Positions 26,039 to 34,957 of a stretch of DNA of 64,000 bases are shown in pieces. Within the stretch, counting starts at the first letter, position 1, and every line of letters begins with the position of its first letter. The position numbers and the translations under genes were made by a program. The stretch is from assembly GCA_910578545.1 (NCBI GenBank), contig CAJTPT010000001.1, positions 1-64,000 on the forward strand, in the 5' to 3' direction. The notes below the pieces were generated by a model. That model was given only the letters and a program-made list of their open reading frames with translations, was not told where the DNA came from and made no database searches. Source of the stretch: an uncultured Christensenella sp. (GTDB taxonomy: Bacteria; Bacillota; Clostridia; Christensenellales; Pumilibacteraceae).

Positions 26039-27346
26039 TTACTGTACGTTGCCGTCATCCGTCGTTTGAAGCTCGCCGTACTCGTACGAATACGCAGGCG
26101 GCACGGGCGGTCTTTGCGGAAGCTTACCCGCGACGCAAAACGCCGCTATACTCAGCGCCGCCGCAAAAGCAAACCCGTATACAAACGCCGTGTTGTCCGA
26201 CGTAAAAAGCTGTACCGTCGTAACTACTGCGGCGGATAAAAACGCAACTGCAACGGCGGCAAACATAGTAAGCTCTAAAAGCAGATACACCGTTCCGCCG
26301 GTAATTAAAGGCTTAACGGTCAAAAACCGTATTTTCGTCTGTCTTACCGCCACGGCGCCGCCGAATCCGACGGGAACGGCTGCGGCGATCATGCCGAATA
26401 TAAGAAGTCCGCCCGTAGGCTTAACGAATACAAGCACGATAAGCACGGCGGTGGAAAGTATAACGCAAATAAGATTGATAACGGAAAGCACGATCGACCT
26501 ATGCGTTATCAGCTTGGTACCCAATAACGTTGATACCGCAAACACAGCGACAGGCACGCCGACAACAGATATCAGCCCGACAACGCTCATTTCCGTATCG
26601 ATGCACATGCAGGAGATAAGCGCCGCGACTGTCACGAACGCCGCTTCAAACAACAGCGACGAGGAATACATCCTTTTATCCAGCCCCGAATAGAACGCGC
26701 GGAACACGTCCTTGACCGACTGAACGCGCTTACCGCCCAAACGCGGAACGCCGTGATGAGTCGCAAGGTACTGAATAAGCGCAAGCAGTACGCATGCCCC
26801 GGCAACGGTATATGCGGTGTTTACGTAAACGGTTTCGGGGTCGTACTTCATAAACCCGATAAACGCGCATATTGCCGCCAAAGCGCCCGCCCCGCCAAAC
26901 ACAATAAACAGCGGCGACGAGTTGACAATACCCGAGCCCGACAGTCGCGCCCGTACCGAAAACGCACAGTATCTGTACGTCATAATAAATTCTACAAAAA
27001 CAGTAGAGCAAAAAAACACCAAACACGCCGCGCCCGCGCCGCCGCCCGTCGCACTCCAGGTCAAAACAAAAAACAGCGCCGCCAAAAACGCGGACAGCGG
27101 CATGGCAATATGGTAACGCCCGAACAAAAGAGTATCGAATCTGTGGATAAGCTTATACACGATAGGCATAATCGCAAACGGAAGCACGCAGGAAATCGGC
27201 AAAAACCACAGCACGATATATCCGCCGTGCTTCACCGCGTAAGGCACAAAAAAAAGCAAGCACATAACAAGATAGGCAGTCGTGAAAGCGTCGCACGACA
27301 GCGCTATTGCCTGAAACCTGCTTTCGTATTTACTCCGTGTATCCAA
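26039..27346 (-). CDS. Twelve-helix membrane protein, MFS-like
   Basis: A 435-residue protein with about 12 hydrophobic helices in two sets of six separated by a cytosolic loop (about residues 205-225, GGKRVQSVKDVFRAFYSG), as in major facilitator transporters. The N-terminus is short and charged and the C-terminus is a soluble Pro/Tyr/Glu tail (PPVPPAYSYEYGELQ). No substrate motif was recognised; glycoside-pentoside-cation-type symporters are one possibility. It starts 62 bp after the PIN-like gene. Confidence 0.65.
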   Translation of the reverse strand: MDTRSKYESRFQAIALSCDAFTTAYLVMCLLFFVPYAVKHGGYIVLWFLPISCVLPFAIMPIVYKLIHRFDTLLFGRYHIAMPLSAFLAALFFVLTWSATGGGAGAACLVFFCSTVFVEFIMTYRYCAFSVRARLSGSGIVNSSPLFIVFGGAGALAAICAFIGFMKYDPETVYVNTAYTVAGACVLLALIQYLATHHGVPRLGGKRVQSVKDVFRAFYSGLDKRMYSSSLLFEAAFVTVAALISCMCIDTEMSVVGLISVVGVPVAVFAVSTLLGTKLITHRSIVLSVINLICVILSTAVLIVLVFVKPTGGLLIFGMIAAAVPVGFGGAVAVRQTKIRFLTVKPLITGGTVYLLLELTMFAAVAVAFLSAAVVTTVQLFTSDNTAFVYGFAFAAALSIAAFCVAGKLPQRPPVPPAYSYEYGELQTTDDGNVQ

Positions 27347-27408
27347 ACCGCGCTCCGTATACGGCGATAAAAAGAAAATGCCGCAATAAAATTATATAGC
27401 AAACGCCG

Positions 27409-28281
27409 TCATTTGTCAATTATAATTTGCCCGTTAACGACTTCCTCTTCGCCGTCTTTGCAGACTTCTTTTTCGGTATCGGCGTTATCGACCGGCGCTT
27501 TCATTTCCGCAGTGGGCGGAATAAAAACATTAAGCGACCAATCGCCGTCCGCCGTAATAAGTCTTAGCCGTTTGCTTTCGGCGAGCTTGCGCTCGTACTC
27601 ATAATAATCGTCGATATCGGAAAACTGCTTGTCGGTAGGGATTACGTCCGCACTGCCCTGCTTAACCAAAGCGTTAAGAAGCCTAAGCGCGCCCTCGTCG
27701 CCCATAAGACAAAGCGCCTGATACGCGCCGCCCGACACCTTTACGTTTATAAGCGACGATAACGCGGTAATTACACGCTCGTCGCCAAAACACTGCGCGC
27801 TCATAAGATAGCCGACGTCCGCCCTGCTCTTTTGCTTTTTGTCGGACGATTTAAGCCACGCCGTAAACGCGTAACAGCAAACCACCGCGCACACGATATA
27901 CAAGAGGATGTCGGTTATAAGCCGCACCGCCCATATATCCAAATACCTGCGTATCATAACGTCAAATCCGACTACGAACGCCCCCGCCGCCAAAAAACCC
28001 AAAACGGTTGCAAATACGCCGCGCATACCGAGACTGTTGCCGACGGACAAAACCCCTTGCTTAACGGACATGCCGAGTCTGTAAAACGCCTTTGCGGACA
28101 GCGCCAGAAAAAGCGCGCACAGCGCCGAGCAAACGACGGCGATTACTATTTGAAACTCCGCGCGCACAACGTCGGGATAATAGGAAAAGTACTGCCAAAT
28201 AGCAAGGTATCCTACCGCCGCGCCTACCGCAAGCAGTACTGCTCTGAGCACGGTTAACGTTTTTTTATCGTAATTTATCAT
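27409..28281 (-). CDS. YacL-like membrane protein with degenerate PIN domain
   Basis: A 290-residue protein with four N-terminal membrane helices (about 10-30, 42-65, 85-107, 118-142) as in the YacL/TRAM family. The soluble part follows the PIN layout: GALRLLNALVKQG corresponds to the RGLDILN helix and FSDIDDYYEYERKLAESKRLRLITADGDWSL to the KLVRLAK...LLTNDYNLN segment. The first PIN acid (in DTS of the family) is replaced, reading YLMSAQ, while the D of ITADGDW is kept. It is probably not a standard nuclease. It follows recD2 after 21 bp. Confidence 0.6.
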   Translation of the reverse strand: MINYDKKTLTVLRAVLLAVGAAVGYLAIWQYFSYYPDVVRAEFQIVIAVVCSALCALFLALSAKAFYRLGMSVKQGVLSVGNSLGMRGVFATVLGFLAAGAFVVGFDVMIRRYLDIWAVRLITDILLYIVCAVVCCYAFTAWLKSSDKKQKSRADVGYLMSAQCFGDERVITALSSLINVKVSGGAYQALCLMGDEGALRLLNALVKQGSADVIPTDKQFSDIDDYYEYERKLAESKRLRLITADGDWSLNVFIPPTAEMKAPVDNADTEKEVCKDGEEEVVNGQIIIDK

Positions 28282-28302
28282 ACATGCAAGTTCTCTCTTT
28301 TT

Positions 28303-30474
28303 TCAGTTTGTTCCGAACAGTTTAAGCATATCCTTTTGGCAATCGGAAATAAAGAATGTGAGTGCGGAAAACCTTTCCGCAACATAGTTGTTTTCTACCA
28401 TACGCCTAATGTTGTACTCGTCGCCCACAAGCACCGCCATTTTTTTTGCGCGCGTGATTGCGGTATACAAAAGATTGCGCGTCATCATAACGGGCGCGCC
28501 CGCGACAATCGGCATAACAACGGCGTCAAACTCACAGCCTTGACTCTTGTGCACGGTTACGGCGTACGACAGAATCAGTTGTTTTTTTGTTTCGCCCCCG
28601 TACGTCACCTGCCGCATGTCCTCGAACCGAACTTCTATTTCGCCCGTATCGAATACGTGCGTCACCGTGCCTATATCACCGTTAAACACGCCCGCGCCGC
28701 CGACCGACCCGCGCGTCCACTCAAGCTCGTAGTTGTTTACGGTGTGCATTACCCTGTCGCCCTCGGCAAAGGTAATATCGCCCACAACAGTCTTTCTCGG
28801 ACTGTTGCCGTTTAGCGCCGCCTGCAACCTCGCGTTAAGATTTTTAACGCCGCACACTCCGTTTTTGAGCGCGGCAATAACCTGTATTTTGGCAGGCTCT
28901 ATTCCGCAAAAATCGGTTATGCGCGTAGTCGCCAGCTCGACCGTCATGTTGGCGGCGGCGTCCGCGGTACGCTGTTTAAAAAAGAAGAAGTCGCCCGTCT
29001 TTGCAGAAAGGTCGGGCATGTTGCCCTTGTTGATTTCGTGCGCGTTGACGGCGATAAGACTCGTTTGCGACTGACGGTAAATAAAGCTCAGCCGAGTTAC
29101 GGGCACGAGTCCGCTGTCAATCAAATCGCGCAAAACGTTGCCGGGTCCGACCGACGGAAGCTGATCGGCGTCGCCCACGATAATAAGCTTGGTTTCGTCC
29201 GACACCCTGCCGAGCAGCATTCCGAACAGAAAAATATCCACCATGGAAAACTCGTCCACAATAACCGCCGAGGTTGTAAACTTTTCGCCCTCTTCGAGCG
29301 ACAATATCGCGCGGTGAATGGTGGACGCGTCGCGGTTACACCCCTCGGTAATGCGCTTTGCCGCCCTGCCCGTCGGCGCAAGAAGAGTAGCCGTCTGCGC
29401 AAGCGCGTCAAGAACGAACAGTATGCAGTTGATAATTGTCGTCTTGCCGGTGCCGGGTCCGCCCGTAATAACGGAAAGCCCGCTCGTCGCGGCGTTAACA
29501 ACGCCCTCGCGCTGTGTGGGGTGAAGCGTAATGCCGTTGACCGCCTCGAACCTATCTATAATCGCGTCGATATCGCTCGGGACAGCGCCGTCGCCGTCCA
29601 CCCGTTTTACAAGCTTGGCGGCAACGCCCTTTTCGGCCCGCGAGTACTTTTCAAGCATGACCGCGTCGTCAAACGGCGCCACGATTTTACGTTCTATCAG
29701 TAATCCGTCAAACGCTTTTAAAAGCACGTCATTGTCGTAAACGCCCAACACCGACTTCGCCCCGTCAAACAGCCGCCCGCGCGGAAGATAGGTGTTGCCC
29801 TCTTTCTCACACGCCGTTTTAAGCGCGTACAAAAGTCCGGCGCGCATGCGAAACTCGCTCTTTTCGTCAATGCCCATTGACTGCGCAATTTTATCCGCAG
29901 TCAAAAAGCCCACGCCGTCCACGTCCTCTATAAGAATGTACGGATTTGTCTTTACTACGTTTACGGTAGCCGCGCCGTACACGTCGTACAGCTTGAGCGC
30001 GAGATTGACGGTCACACCGTAGCTTGCCAAAAACATAATGGCTTCGCGCTTTATAAACACAGCCTCAAACGACTGCGATATCTTGTCCGCCTTTTGTCGG
30101 CTTATGCCCTTTATCTCGGCGAGCCGCTCGGGCGTTTTTTCTATAACGGTCATCGTGTCGGCGCCAAAGCGCTCGACTATGCGCGCCGCAGTCTTTTCGC
30201 CCACGCCCTCTATAAGCCCCGAGCCCAAAAACTTGATCATGCCGTAAACGGTACGCGGCTGACGTACGGACGCACGCTCGGCTTTAAACTGCGTGCCGAA
30301 TTTTGGGTGAATAACAAACTCGCCCTCGAGTTCCAAATAGTCACCGGGGGTAACGGGCGGCAGACTACCCGCCACGGTAACGGGGTCGCCGTCCGCGTCG
30401 AGCGTCAAAACCGTCCACCCGTTTTCGTCGTTGCGAAAACGAATTTCTTCTACTGCGCCGGTGATGATTTCCAA
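28303..30474 (-). CDS. recD2: ATP-dependent DNA helicase, RecD2 family
   Basis: A 723-residue SF1B helicase that acts in recombination and repair. The N-terminal OB-like domain (1-75), tandem helix-hairpin-helix region (about 85-175, EIKGISRQKADKI) and motor domains are present: Walker A GGPGTGKTTI (about 339), DEFSMVD (motif II, about 410), GDADQLPSVG (motif III) and the C-terminal VTVHKSQGCEFDAV and LLYTAITRAKK motifs. Length is typical of RecD2. Its start lies two bases after the metK stop, so both are translated from one transcript. Confidence 0.95.
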   Translation of the reverse strand: MEIITGAVEEIRFRNDENGWTVLTLDADGDPVTVAGSLPPVTPGDYLELEGEFVIHPKFGTQFKAERASVRQPRTVYGMIKFLGSGLIEGVGEKTAARIVERFGADTMTVIEKTPERLAEIKGISRQKADKISQSFEAVFIKREAIMFLASYGVTVNLALKLYDVYGAATVNVVKTNPYILIEDVDGVGFLTADKIAQSMGIDEKSEFRMRAGLLYALKTACEKEGNTYLPRGRLFDGAKSVLGVYDNDVLLKAFDGLLIERKIVAPFDDAVMLEKYSRAEKGVAAKLVKRVDGDGAVPSDIDAIIDRFEAVNGITLHPTQREGVVNAATSGLSVITGGPGTGKTTIINCILFVLDALAQTATLLAPTGRAAKRITEGCNRDASTIHRAILSLEEGEKFTTSAVIVDEFSMVDIFLFGMLLGRVSDETKLIIVGDADQLPSVGPGNVLRDLIDSGLVPVTRLSFIYRQSQTSLIAVNAHEINKGNMPDLSAKTGDFFFFKQRTADAAANMTVELATTRITDFCGIEPAKIQVIAALKNGVCGVKNLNARLQAALNGNSPRKTVVGDITFAEGDRVMHTVNNYELEWTRGSVGGAGVFNGDIGTVTHVFDTGEIEVRFEDMRQVTYGGETKKQLILSYAVTVHKSQGCEFDAVVMPIVAGAPVMMTRNLLYTAITRAKKMAVLVGDEYNIRRMVENNYVAERFSALTFFISDCQKDMLKLFGTN

Positions 30475-30475
30475 A

Positions 30476-31642
30476 TCAATACTCCGACTTTACAAGCTCT
30501 ACGCTATCGAGCTGTTCCCAAGGAAGATCGGGCTTGCCGAAATGACCGTAATTGGTCGTGCGGCGGTAAATAGGATTTTTAAGCCCGAGCTTGTCGGTGA
30601 GCGCGGCGGGACGGAAGTCGAACACCTTGTTGATAACGGCGAGTATGCGCTCGTCGTCGCCCGTGCCGTACGAATCGACAAACAGGGAAACGGGCCGCGC
30701 CTTGCCTATGGCGTAGCCGACCTGAAGTAGAAGCTTGTCGCAAAGCCCCGCGGCAACTACGTTCTTGCAAACATAACGCGCGTAGTACGACGCCGAACGG
30801 TCGACCTTGGACGGATCCTTGCCCGAAAACGCGCCGCCGCCGTGCGCGATTGCGCCGCCGTAGGTATCCACTATTATCTTGCGCCCCGTAACTCCGGTAT
30901 CGCCCGCGGGTCCGCCTATTACAAACCGCCCCGTCGGGTTGATAAGTATTTCCGCCCCCTTCAAAAAATCTTTGGATATAGAACGCTTTATAACGCACTC
31001 GGTAATGCCGTCACGAAGCTTTTTATCCGAAACGCTCTCGCTGTGCTGTGCCGAAACGACAACGGTCTTAACGCCGACGGGCGCGCCGTTTTCGTACTTT
31101 AAAGCAACCATGGCTTTTCCGTCGGGGCGCAAAAAGTCAAGCTCGTCGGATTTGCGTGCGGCGGTAAGCGCACGGGTAAGCTTGTGCGCAAGCACTATCG
31201 GCATGGGCATAAGCTCGTCCGTTTCGCGAGTCGCGTAACCGAACATCATGCCTTGATCGCCCGCACCCGCCCTGTCGTAGGGGTGCACGGAATCGGAAGA
31301 GCGCGCCTCTACAGAGTTTTCCACGCCGATGGCAATGTCGGGCGACTGCTCGTTAATGCAGTTGAGCACCGCGCACGTGCGGTAATCGAAGCCGAGCGTG
31401 GGGTCGGTGTATCCGATTTCCTTTATAGTGTCGCGCGCGATTTTTTGCACGTCTATAAAATCGGTTTTTGTATTAAACTCACCGAGCACGACGCACAGCC
31501 CGGTCGCGCATGTAACCTCGCACGCGATGCGGCTGTCCTTGTCCTTTTCGAGCGCCGCGTCAAGTATGCTGTCCGCAATGTAATCGCATACTTTATCGGG
31601 ATGCCCTTCCGTCACGCTCTCCGACGAAAACAATCTATCCAT
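30476..31642 (-). CDS. metK: S-adenosylmethionine synthetase
   Basis: A 388-residue enzyme that makes S-adenosylmethionine from Met and ATP. Signature motifs are GHPDKVCDYIADSILDA (residues 14-30), GAGDQGMMFGYA (about 121-132), the Gly-rich GGGAFSGKDPSKVDRSA (about 267-283) and the C-terminal TTNYGHFGK. First gene of the metK-recD2-PIN-like transcript. A minus-strand promoter (TTGACA-17-TATCAT) lies 257 bp upstream, giving a long leader that contains a dispersed structured repeat. No SAM riboswitch core was found in it. Confidence 0.97.
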   Translation of the reverse strand: MDRLFSSESVTEGHPDKVCDYIADSILDAALEKDKDSRIACEVTCATGLCVVLGEFNTKTDFIDVQKIARDTIKEIGYTDPTLGFDYRTCAVLNCINEQSPDIAIGVENSVEARSSDSVHPYDRAGAGDQGMMFGYATRETDELMPMPIVLAHKLTRALTAARKSDELDFLRPDGKAMVALKYENGAPVGVKTVVVSAQHSESVSDKKLRDGITECVIKRSISKDFLKGAEILINPTGRFVIGGPAGDTGVTGRKIIVDTYGGAIAHGGGAFSGKDPSKVDRSASYYARYVCKNVVAAGLCDKLLLQVGYAIGKARPVSLFVDSYGTGDDERILAVINKVFDFRPAALTDKLGLKNPIYRRTTNYGHFGKPDLPWEQLDSVELVKSEY

Positions 31643-31831
31643 AATATCCTCCGTAAAAATAGATAATAGTTAACAGTGAATAGGTTAAACGCTAAGTGAA
31701 TAAGTTAAATATAAGAAGCGACCGATCCTCGTCTTACCTACGAAGCGCCGAAGGTATTCCGAGACGTAGCCGAGTAAACTCACAAACACAGAGCGAGCAA
31801 AAACAGTTTAATTCCGAATCCCTATTGATTG

Positions 31832-31874
31832 TCGCCGTTGCGGAAACGTCGGAGCCGCCGACAAAGGGGTTGCA
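31832..31874 (-). repeat. Structured dispersed repeat in the metK leader
   Basis: On the minus strand it reads GCAACCCCTTTGTC, then GTCGG-CGGCT-CCGAC, GTTTCCG and CGGCGAC: the same order of blocks as 35-84, with compensating changes in the first stem. The rest of the 31643-32065 gap holds A+T-rich dispersed motifs and two promoters, no gene. Confidence 0.55.
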
Positions 31875-31898
31875 GATAATCCCGAATTCCTAATTATA

Positions 31899-31927
31899 AT
31901 GATATCTCAACCCCGCCCTTTTGTCAA
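31899..31927 (-). promoter_or_regulatory. Promoter of the metK operon
   Basis: Minus strand TTGACA, 17-bp spacer, TATCAT. The predicted transcript start is near 31892, about 250 nt before the metK start codon. Confidence 0.65.
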
Positions 31928-31990
31928 GCAATGGGTAATAAGGCATGTAAAAACTTATCCAAAAAAAGAAATCTTTGCGAAAAATACCTA

Positions 31991-32019
31991 TTGACAAGGT
32001 ATAATATCGGTGATATAAT
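31991..32019 (+). promoter_or_regulatory. Consensus sigma-A promoter for the DUF2188 gene
   Basis: TTGACA (31991-31996), 17-bp spacer, TATAAT (32014-32019): a perfect match to consensus. The start codon follows 47 bp after the -10 box, with AAGGAG at 32048-32053. Confidence 0.85.
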
Positions 32020-32065
32020 ATATACACAAAAAAATTATTTTTCACATAAGGAGAAATGAAGAACG

Positions 32066-33088
32066 ATGCAAGCATTTTTCGACTGGCTTATTGACCTTTT
32101 TGGTTGGGGCAATCTGTATGATGAGGAGCTATACTCGAAAATCGGTACGTATTTCACACTGTATGCCATTCTATTGATAGTGTTCGCCATCATCATGGTC
32201 GCGCTTATTATCACCGTGGTGATTTTGGCTGTCCAAAACAGCAAGAACAAAAAGAAAGCCAAAGACTTGGAAAACCGCAGCGGCGAACAAGACAGCGGCG
32301 AACTGCGCAACAGGATTCGCACCGAAATCGAGCCTATTATCAGACGCGAGATCGAAAAGGAATACGAGGACAAAATTCCCAAGAGCGGCGTGACCGACGA
32401 GCAGTTCACAAGACTCAAGGCCAAGCTTGACGAAAAAGACAACCAAATAAAGGAACTCGGCAGGGCGCTCGAACAAGCCAATGCGGCTACTCACGCTATT
32501 TCCGCCAATTCCAACAGCAACGAGCTTCACAAAACCATAAGCGATCTTACTCTCCAAAACTCGCTTCTCACCGACCAGAACAAACAGCTTCACGACGAAA
32601 TATCCGACCTTCAGGCGGAAATCTTAAAGCTTAAGGATCAGCAAGGCAAGCAAAAGGTCGCAGCGGAAAAAGCCAAACAAAAGGCCGTAGAAAAAGCGAC
32701 TAAGGAAGAGCAGGAAAAGGCCGCCAAGGAACAGGCGGAAAAAGAGGCTCGGGAAAAGGCAGCCAAAGAAAAAGCCGAGCAAGAAGAGCAGCCCAAGCCC
32801 AAGAGCGTCAAGAAAAAGGCACAGCCCAAATCCGCCGAACCCGTCGAAGATGATGACGACGAGGGCATGATCGACAACGAGTACGGCGGCGAAGACTCTG
32901 AAATCAAGGTAACGCTTTCCTACGACAAAATGAAGATGGATTGGGTTATCCACAGATCGGACAGCGAGCGTACGATTAGGCGCCTTCCCACCAAGCACGA
33001 AGCCCTGCCTATCGCAAAAGAGCTCGCCAAAAAGCTCGGTGCACAGCTCATCGTTCTCAAAATGGACGGTAACTTCCAATACAACTGA
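32066..33088 (+). CDS. Membrane-anchored coiled-coil protein with DUF2188 domain
   Basis: A 340-residue protein. One membrane helix near residues 30-57 follows a short amphipathic N-terminus. Residues about 60-210 are coiled coil; 195-255 is an extreme low-complexity Lys/Glu/Ala region (KATKEEQEKAAKEQAEKEAR). The C-terminal 55 residues (about 283-340, DWVIHRSDSERTIRRLPTKHEALPIAKELAKK...) match the small DUF2188 fold found in stress or phage-related proteins. It has a perfect promoter and a strong terminator, so it is monocistronic and probably highly expressed. The function is not known. Confidence 0.8.
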   Translation: MQAFFDWLIDLFGWGNLYDEELYSKIGTYFTLYAILLIVFAIIMVALIITVVILAVQNSKNKKKAKDLENRSGEQDSGELRNRIRTEIEPIIRREIEKEYEDKIPKSGVTDEQFTRLKAKLDEKDNQIKELGRALEQANAATHAISANSNSNELHKTISDLTLQNSLLTDQNKQLHDEISDLQAEILKLKDQQGKQKVAAEKAKQKAVEKATKEEQEKAAKEQAEKEAREKAAKEKAEQEEQPKPKSVKKKAQPKSAEPVEDDDDEGMIDNEYGGEDSEIKVTLSYDKMKMDWVIHRSDSERTIRRLPTKHEALPIAKELAKKLGAQLIVLKMDGNFQYN

Positions 33089-33109
33089 ATTAATTCGGAA
33101 TTAGGAATT

Positions 33110-33142
33110 AAAGGGCGCGGCTTGCCGCGCCCTTTCCTTTTT
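33110..33142 (+). terminator. Strong terminator of the DUF2188 gene
   Basis: Perfect 12-bp stem AAAGGGCGCGGC / GCCGCGCCCTTT with a TT centre, followed by CCTTTTT. Confidence 0.9.
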
Positions 33143-33267
33143 AGTTATCCCACCCTCTTGCGGGAAGGCGGCGCAAACGCCGAAATGGGTTATGTAGCCG
33201 CTCGATCGACTAATAAAACCTTTTTATTCTTTTGTCCTGCGTAGCAACTCACCATTTATTGCACGCT

Positions 33268-33295
33268 CAAAAAAAGTCGGGCATGACGCCCGACT
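33268..33295 (-). terminator. Terminator of proS
   Basis: Minus strand AGTCGGGC-GTCAT-GCCCGACT followed by seven T residues. Between it and proS lies a TTACCTC/TTATCTATTA dispersed motif (33303-33352). Confidence 0.85.
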
Positions 33296-33353
33296 CTAAT
33301 TGCTTATTCCTCTTTCTTACCTCTTTGCTATTCACTCTTATCTATTACCTGCT

Positions 33354-34799
33354 TTAGTACGCTCTCGCAAAGTAAATGCGCTTAGTCGCCTTTTTGCCAC
33401 AGCATACGCAGGTATGGTCGTGCGCGTCCGACTGGTCGTGGTGGTGTACGCGAGTAGTGGCGGCGTACTGCTGTTTGATTTTGTCCTCGCATTCCCTATC
33501 GCCGCACCAGTACGCGTCGCAAAAGTTGCCGCCGTCGAGCGCCGCCGACATTTCGTCAAGGCTGTTTACGCGCACGATATGCGACTTGGTAAAGTCGTCG
33601 GCCTTGGCGTACATATTGCGCGTGACTTCCGCCAAAAGCTCGGGCGTCTTTTGCGCAACGGCGTCGAGCGGAAGCGTGAATTTTTCGGAAGTGTCGCGGC
33701 GGCATACGGTTACGATATTCGCCGCAAGGTCGCGCGCGCCGAGCTCGATTCTGAGCGGCACGCCGCGCAATTCCCAATGATTGAATTTATAGCCGGGCGA
33801 CTGATCGCGGTCGTCGGTCTTTACGCGCACGCCTGCTTTTTCGAGCTCTGCGTGAAGCGCGTTTGCCGCAGTCAAAACGCCGGGGTTTTTAGCCGCGCCG
33901 ATAGGAATGATAACAGCCTGAATAGGCGCTACCGGCGGAGGCAGGCACAGTCCGCGCTCGTCGCCGTGCGCCATAATGATAGCGCCGATAAGCCGCGTTG
34001 AAATACCCCAGGACGCCTGGAACACGTACTTGTGCGTTCCGTCCTTGTCCAAGAATTTAATATCAAACGCCTTGGCAAAGTTGTCGCCCAGGTAGTGCGT
34101 CGTGCCCGATTGCAGGCTCTTGCCGTCCTTCATCATGGCTTCCATGCCGTAGGTCGCAACCGCGCCGGCAAACTTTTCCTTTTCGGACTTGACGCCGGTA
34201 AGCACGGGCAATGCCAAAACGTCGTTGGCAAGCTCTTTGTACACCTCGAGCATCTTAAGCGCGTCGGCGTTAGCTTCCTCGGGCGTGGCAAAAACGGTGT
34301 GCCCTTCCTGCCACAAAAACTCGCTTGTACGCAGGAACGGGCGCGTGGTCTTTTCCCAGCGCACGACGTTAGCCCACTGATTGAGCTTGAGCGGAAGATC
34401 GCGATACGAGCTTATCCACTTGGAATACAGATTGCCTATAATGGTTTCGGACGTCGGGCGAAGCACAAGCTTTTCGGCAAGCTCGGTATTGCCAACGTGC
34501 GTGACCGTCGCCACCTCGGGCGCAAAGCCTTCCACATGCTCGGCCTCGCGCATAAGGAACGACTGCGGAATTAGCATGGGAAAATACGCGTTGGACACGC
34601 CCTGCGCCTTAAACCGTTTGTCCGCTTCGGCTTGAATGTTTTCCCAAATCGCGTAGCCGTAAGGCCGAAACACCATTGTGCCCTTGACCGGTCCGTAATC
34701 GCAAAGCTCGGACTTAATGCACACGTCGGTGTACCATTTGGTATAGTCGGTATTGATATCGGCTATCTGATTGACAAATCTGTCGTTACCGTTTGCCAT
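33354..34799 (-). CDS. proS: Prolyl-tRNA synthetase, short archaeal/eukaryote-like type
   Basis: A 481-residue class II synthetase (ProS type 3) that charges tRNA-Pro. It has motif 2/3 residues around LVLRPTSETII, NQWANVVRWE and the TRPFLRTSEFLWQEGHT block (about 170-185), the GTTHYLGDNFAKAF pocket (about 260) and an anticodon domain with QAVIIPIG. The C-terminal zinc-type end (CVCCGKKATKRIYFARAY) is the family's carboxy-terminal tyrosine tail. It lacks the bacterial INS editing insertion. The ATG has GGAG upstream; it is monocistronic. Confidence 0.96.
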   Translation of the reverse strand: MANGNDRFVNQIADINTDYTKWYTDVCIKSELCDYGPVKGTMVFRPYGYAIWENIQAEADKRFKAQGVSNAYFPMLIPQSFLMREAEHVEGFAPEVATVTHVGNTELAEKLVLRPTSETIIGNLYSKWISSYRDLPLKLNQWANVVRWEKTTRPFLRTSEFLWQEGHTVFATPEEANADALKMLEVYKELANDVLALPVLTGVKSEKEKFAGAVATYGMEAMMKDGKSLQSGTTHYLGDNFAKAFDIKFLDKDGTHKYVFQASWGISTRLIGAIIMAHGDERGLCLPPPVAPIQAVIIPIGAAKNPGVLTAANALHAELEKAGVRVKTDDRDQSPGYKFNHWELRGVPLRIELGARDLAANIVTVCRRDTSEKFTLPLDAVAQKTPELLAEVTRNMYAKADDFTKSHIVRVNSLDEMSAALDGGNFCDAYWCGDRECEDKIKQQYAATTRVHHHDQSDAHDHTCVCCGKKATKRIYFARAY

Positions 34800-34957
34800 G
34801 ATAAACTCCGTAAGTTTTTTTCTTTGATAAGTTTATCATAACATCCGCCCGTTAGTCAAGCATAATTTAAATGCACGACAAGCAATCCCCCTTTTGCCGT
34901 TCCGCATGTTCTTTACCGAACGCAGTGTTTCACAAACACATTTATCAATACTTTAAA

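Noticed and set aside
31643..31890. SAM riboswitch in the metK leader
   Set aside because: The conserved SAM-I core and its stems are not found; the leader consists of dispersed repeats.
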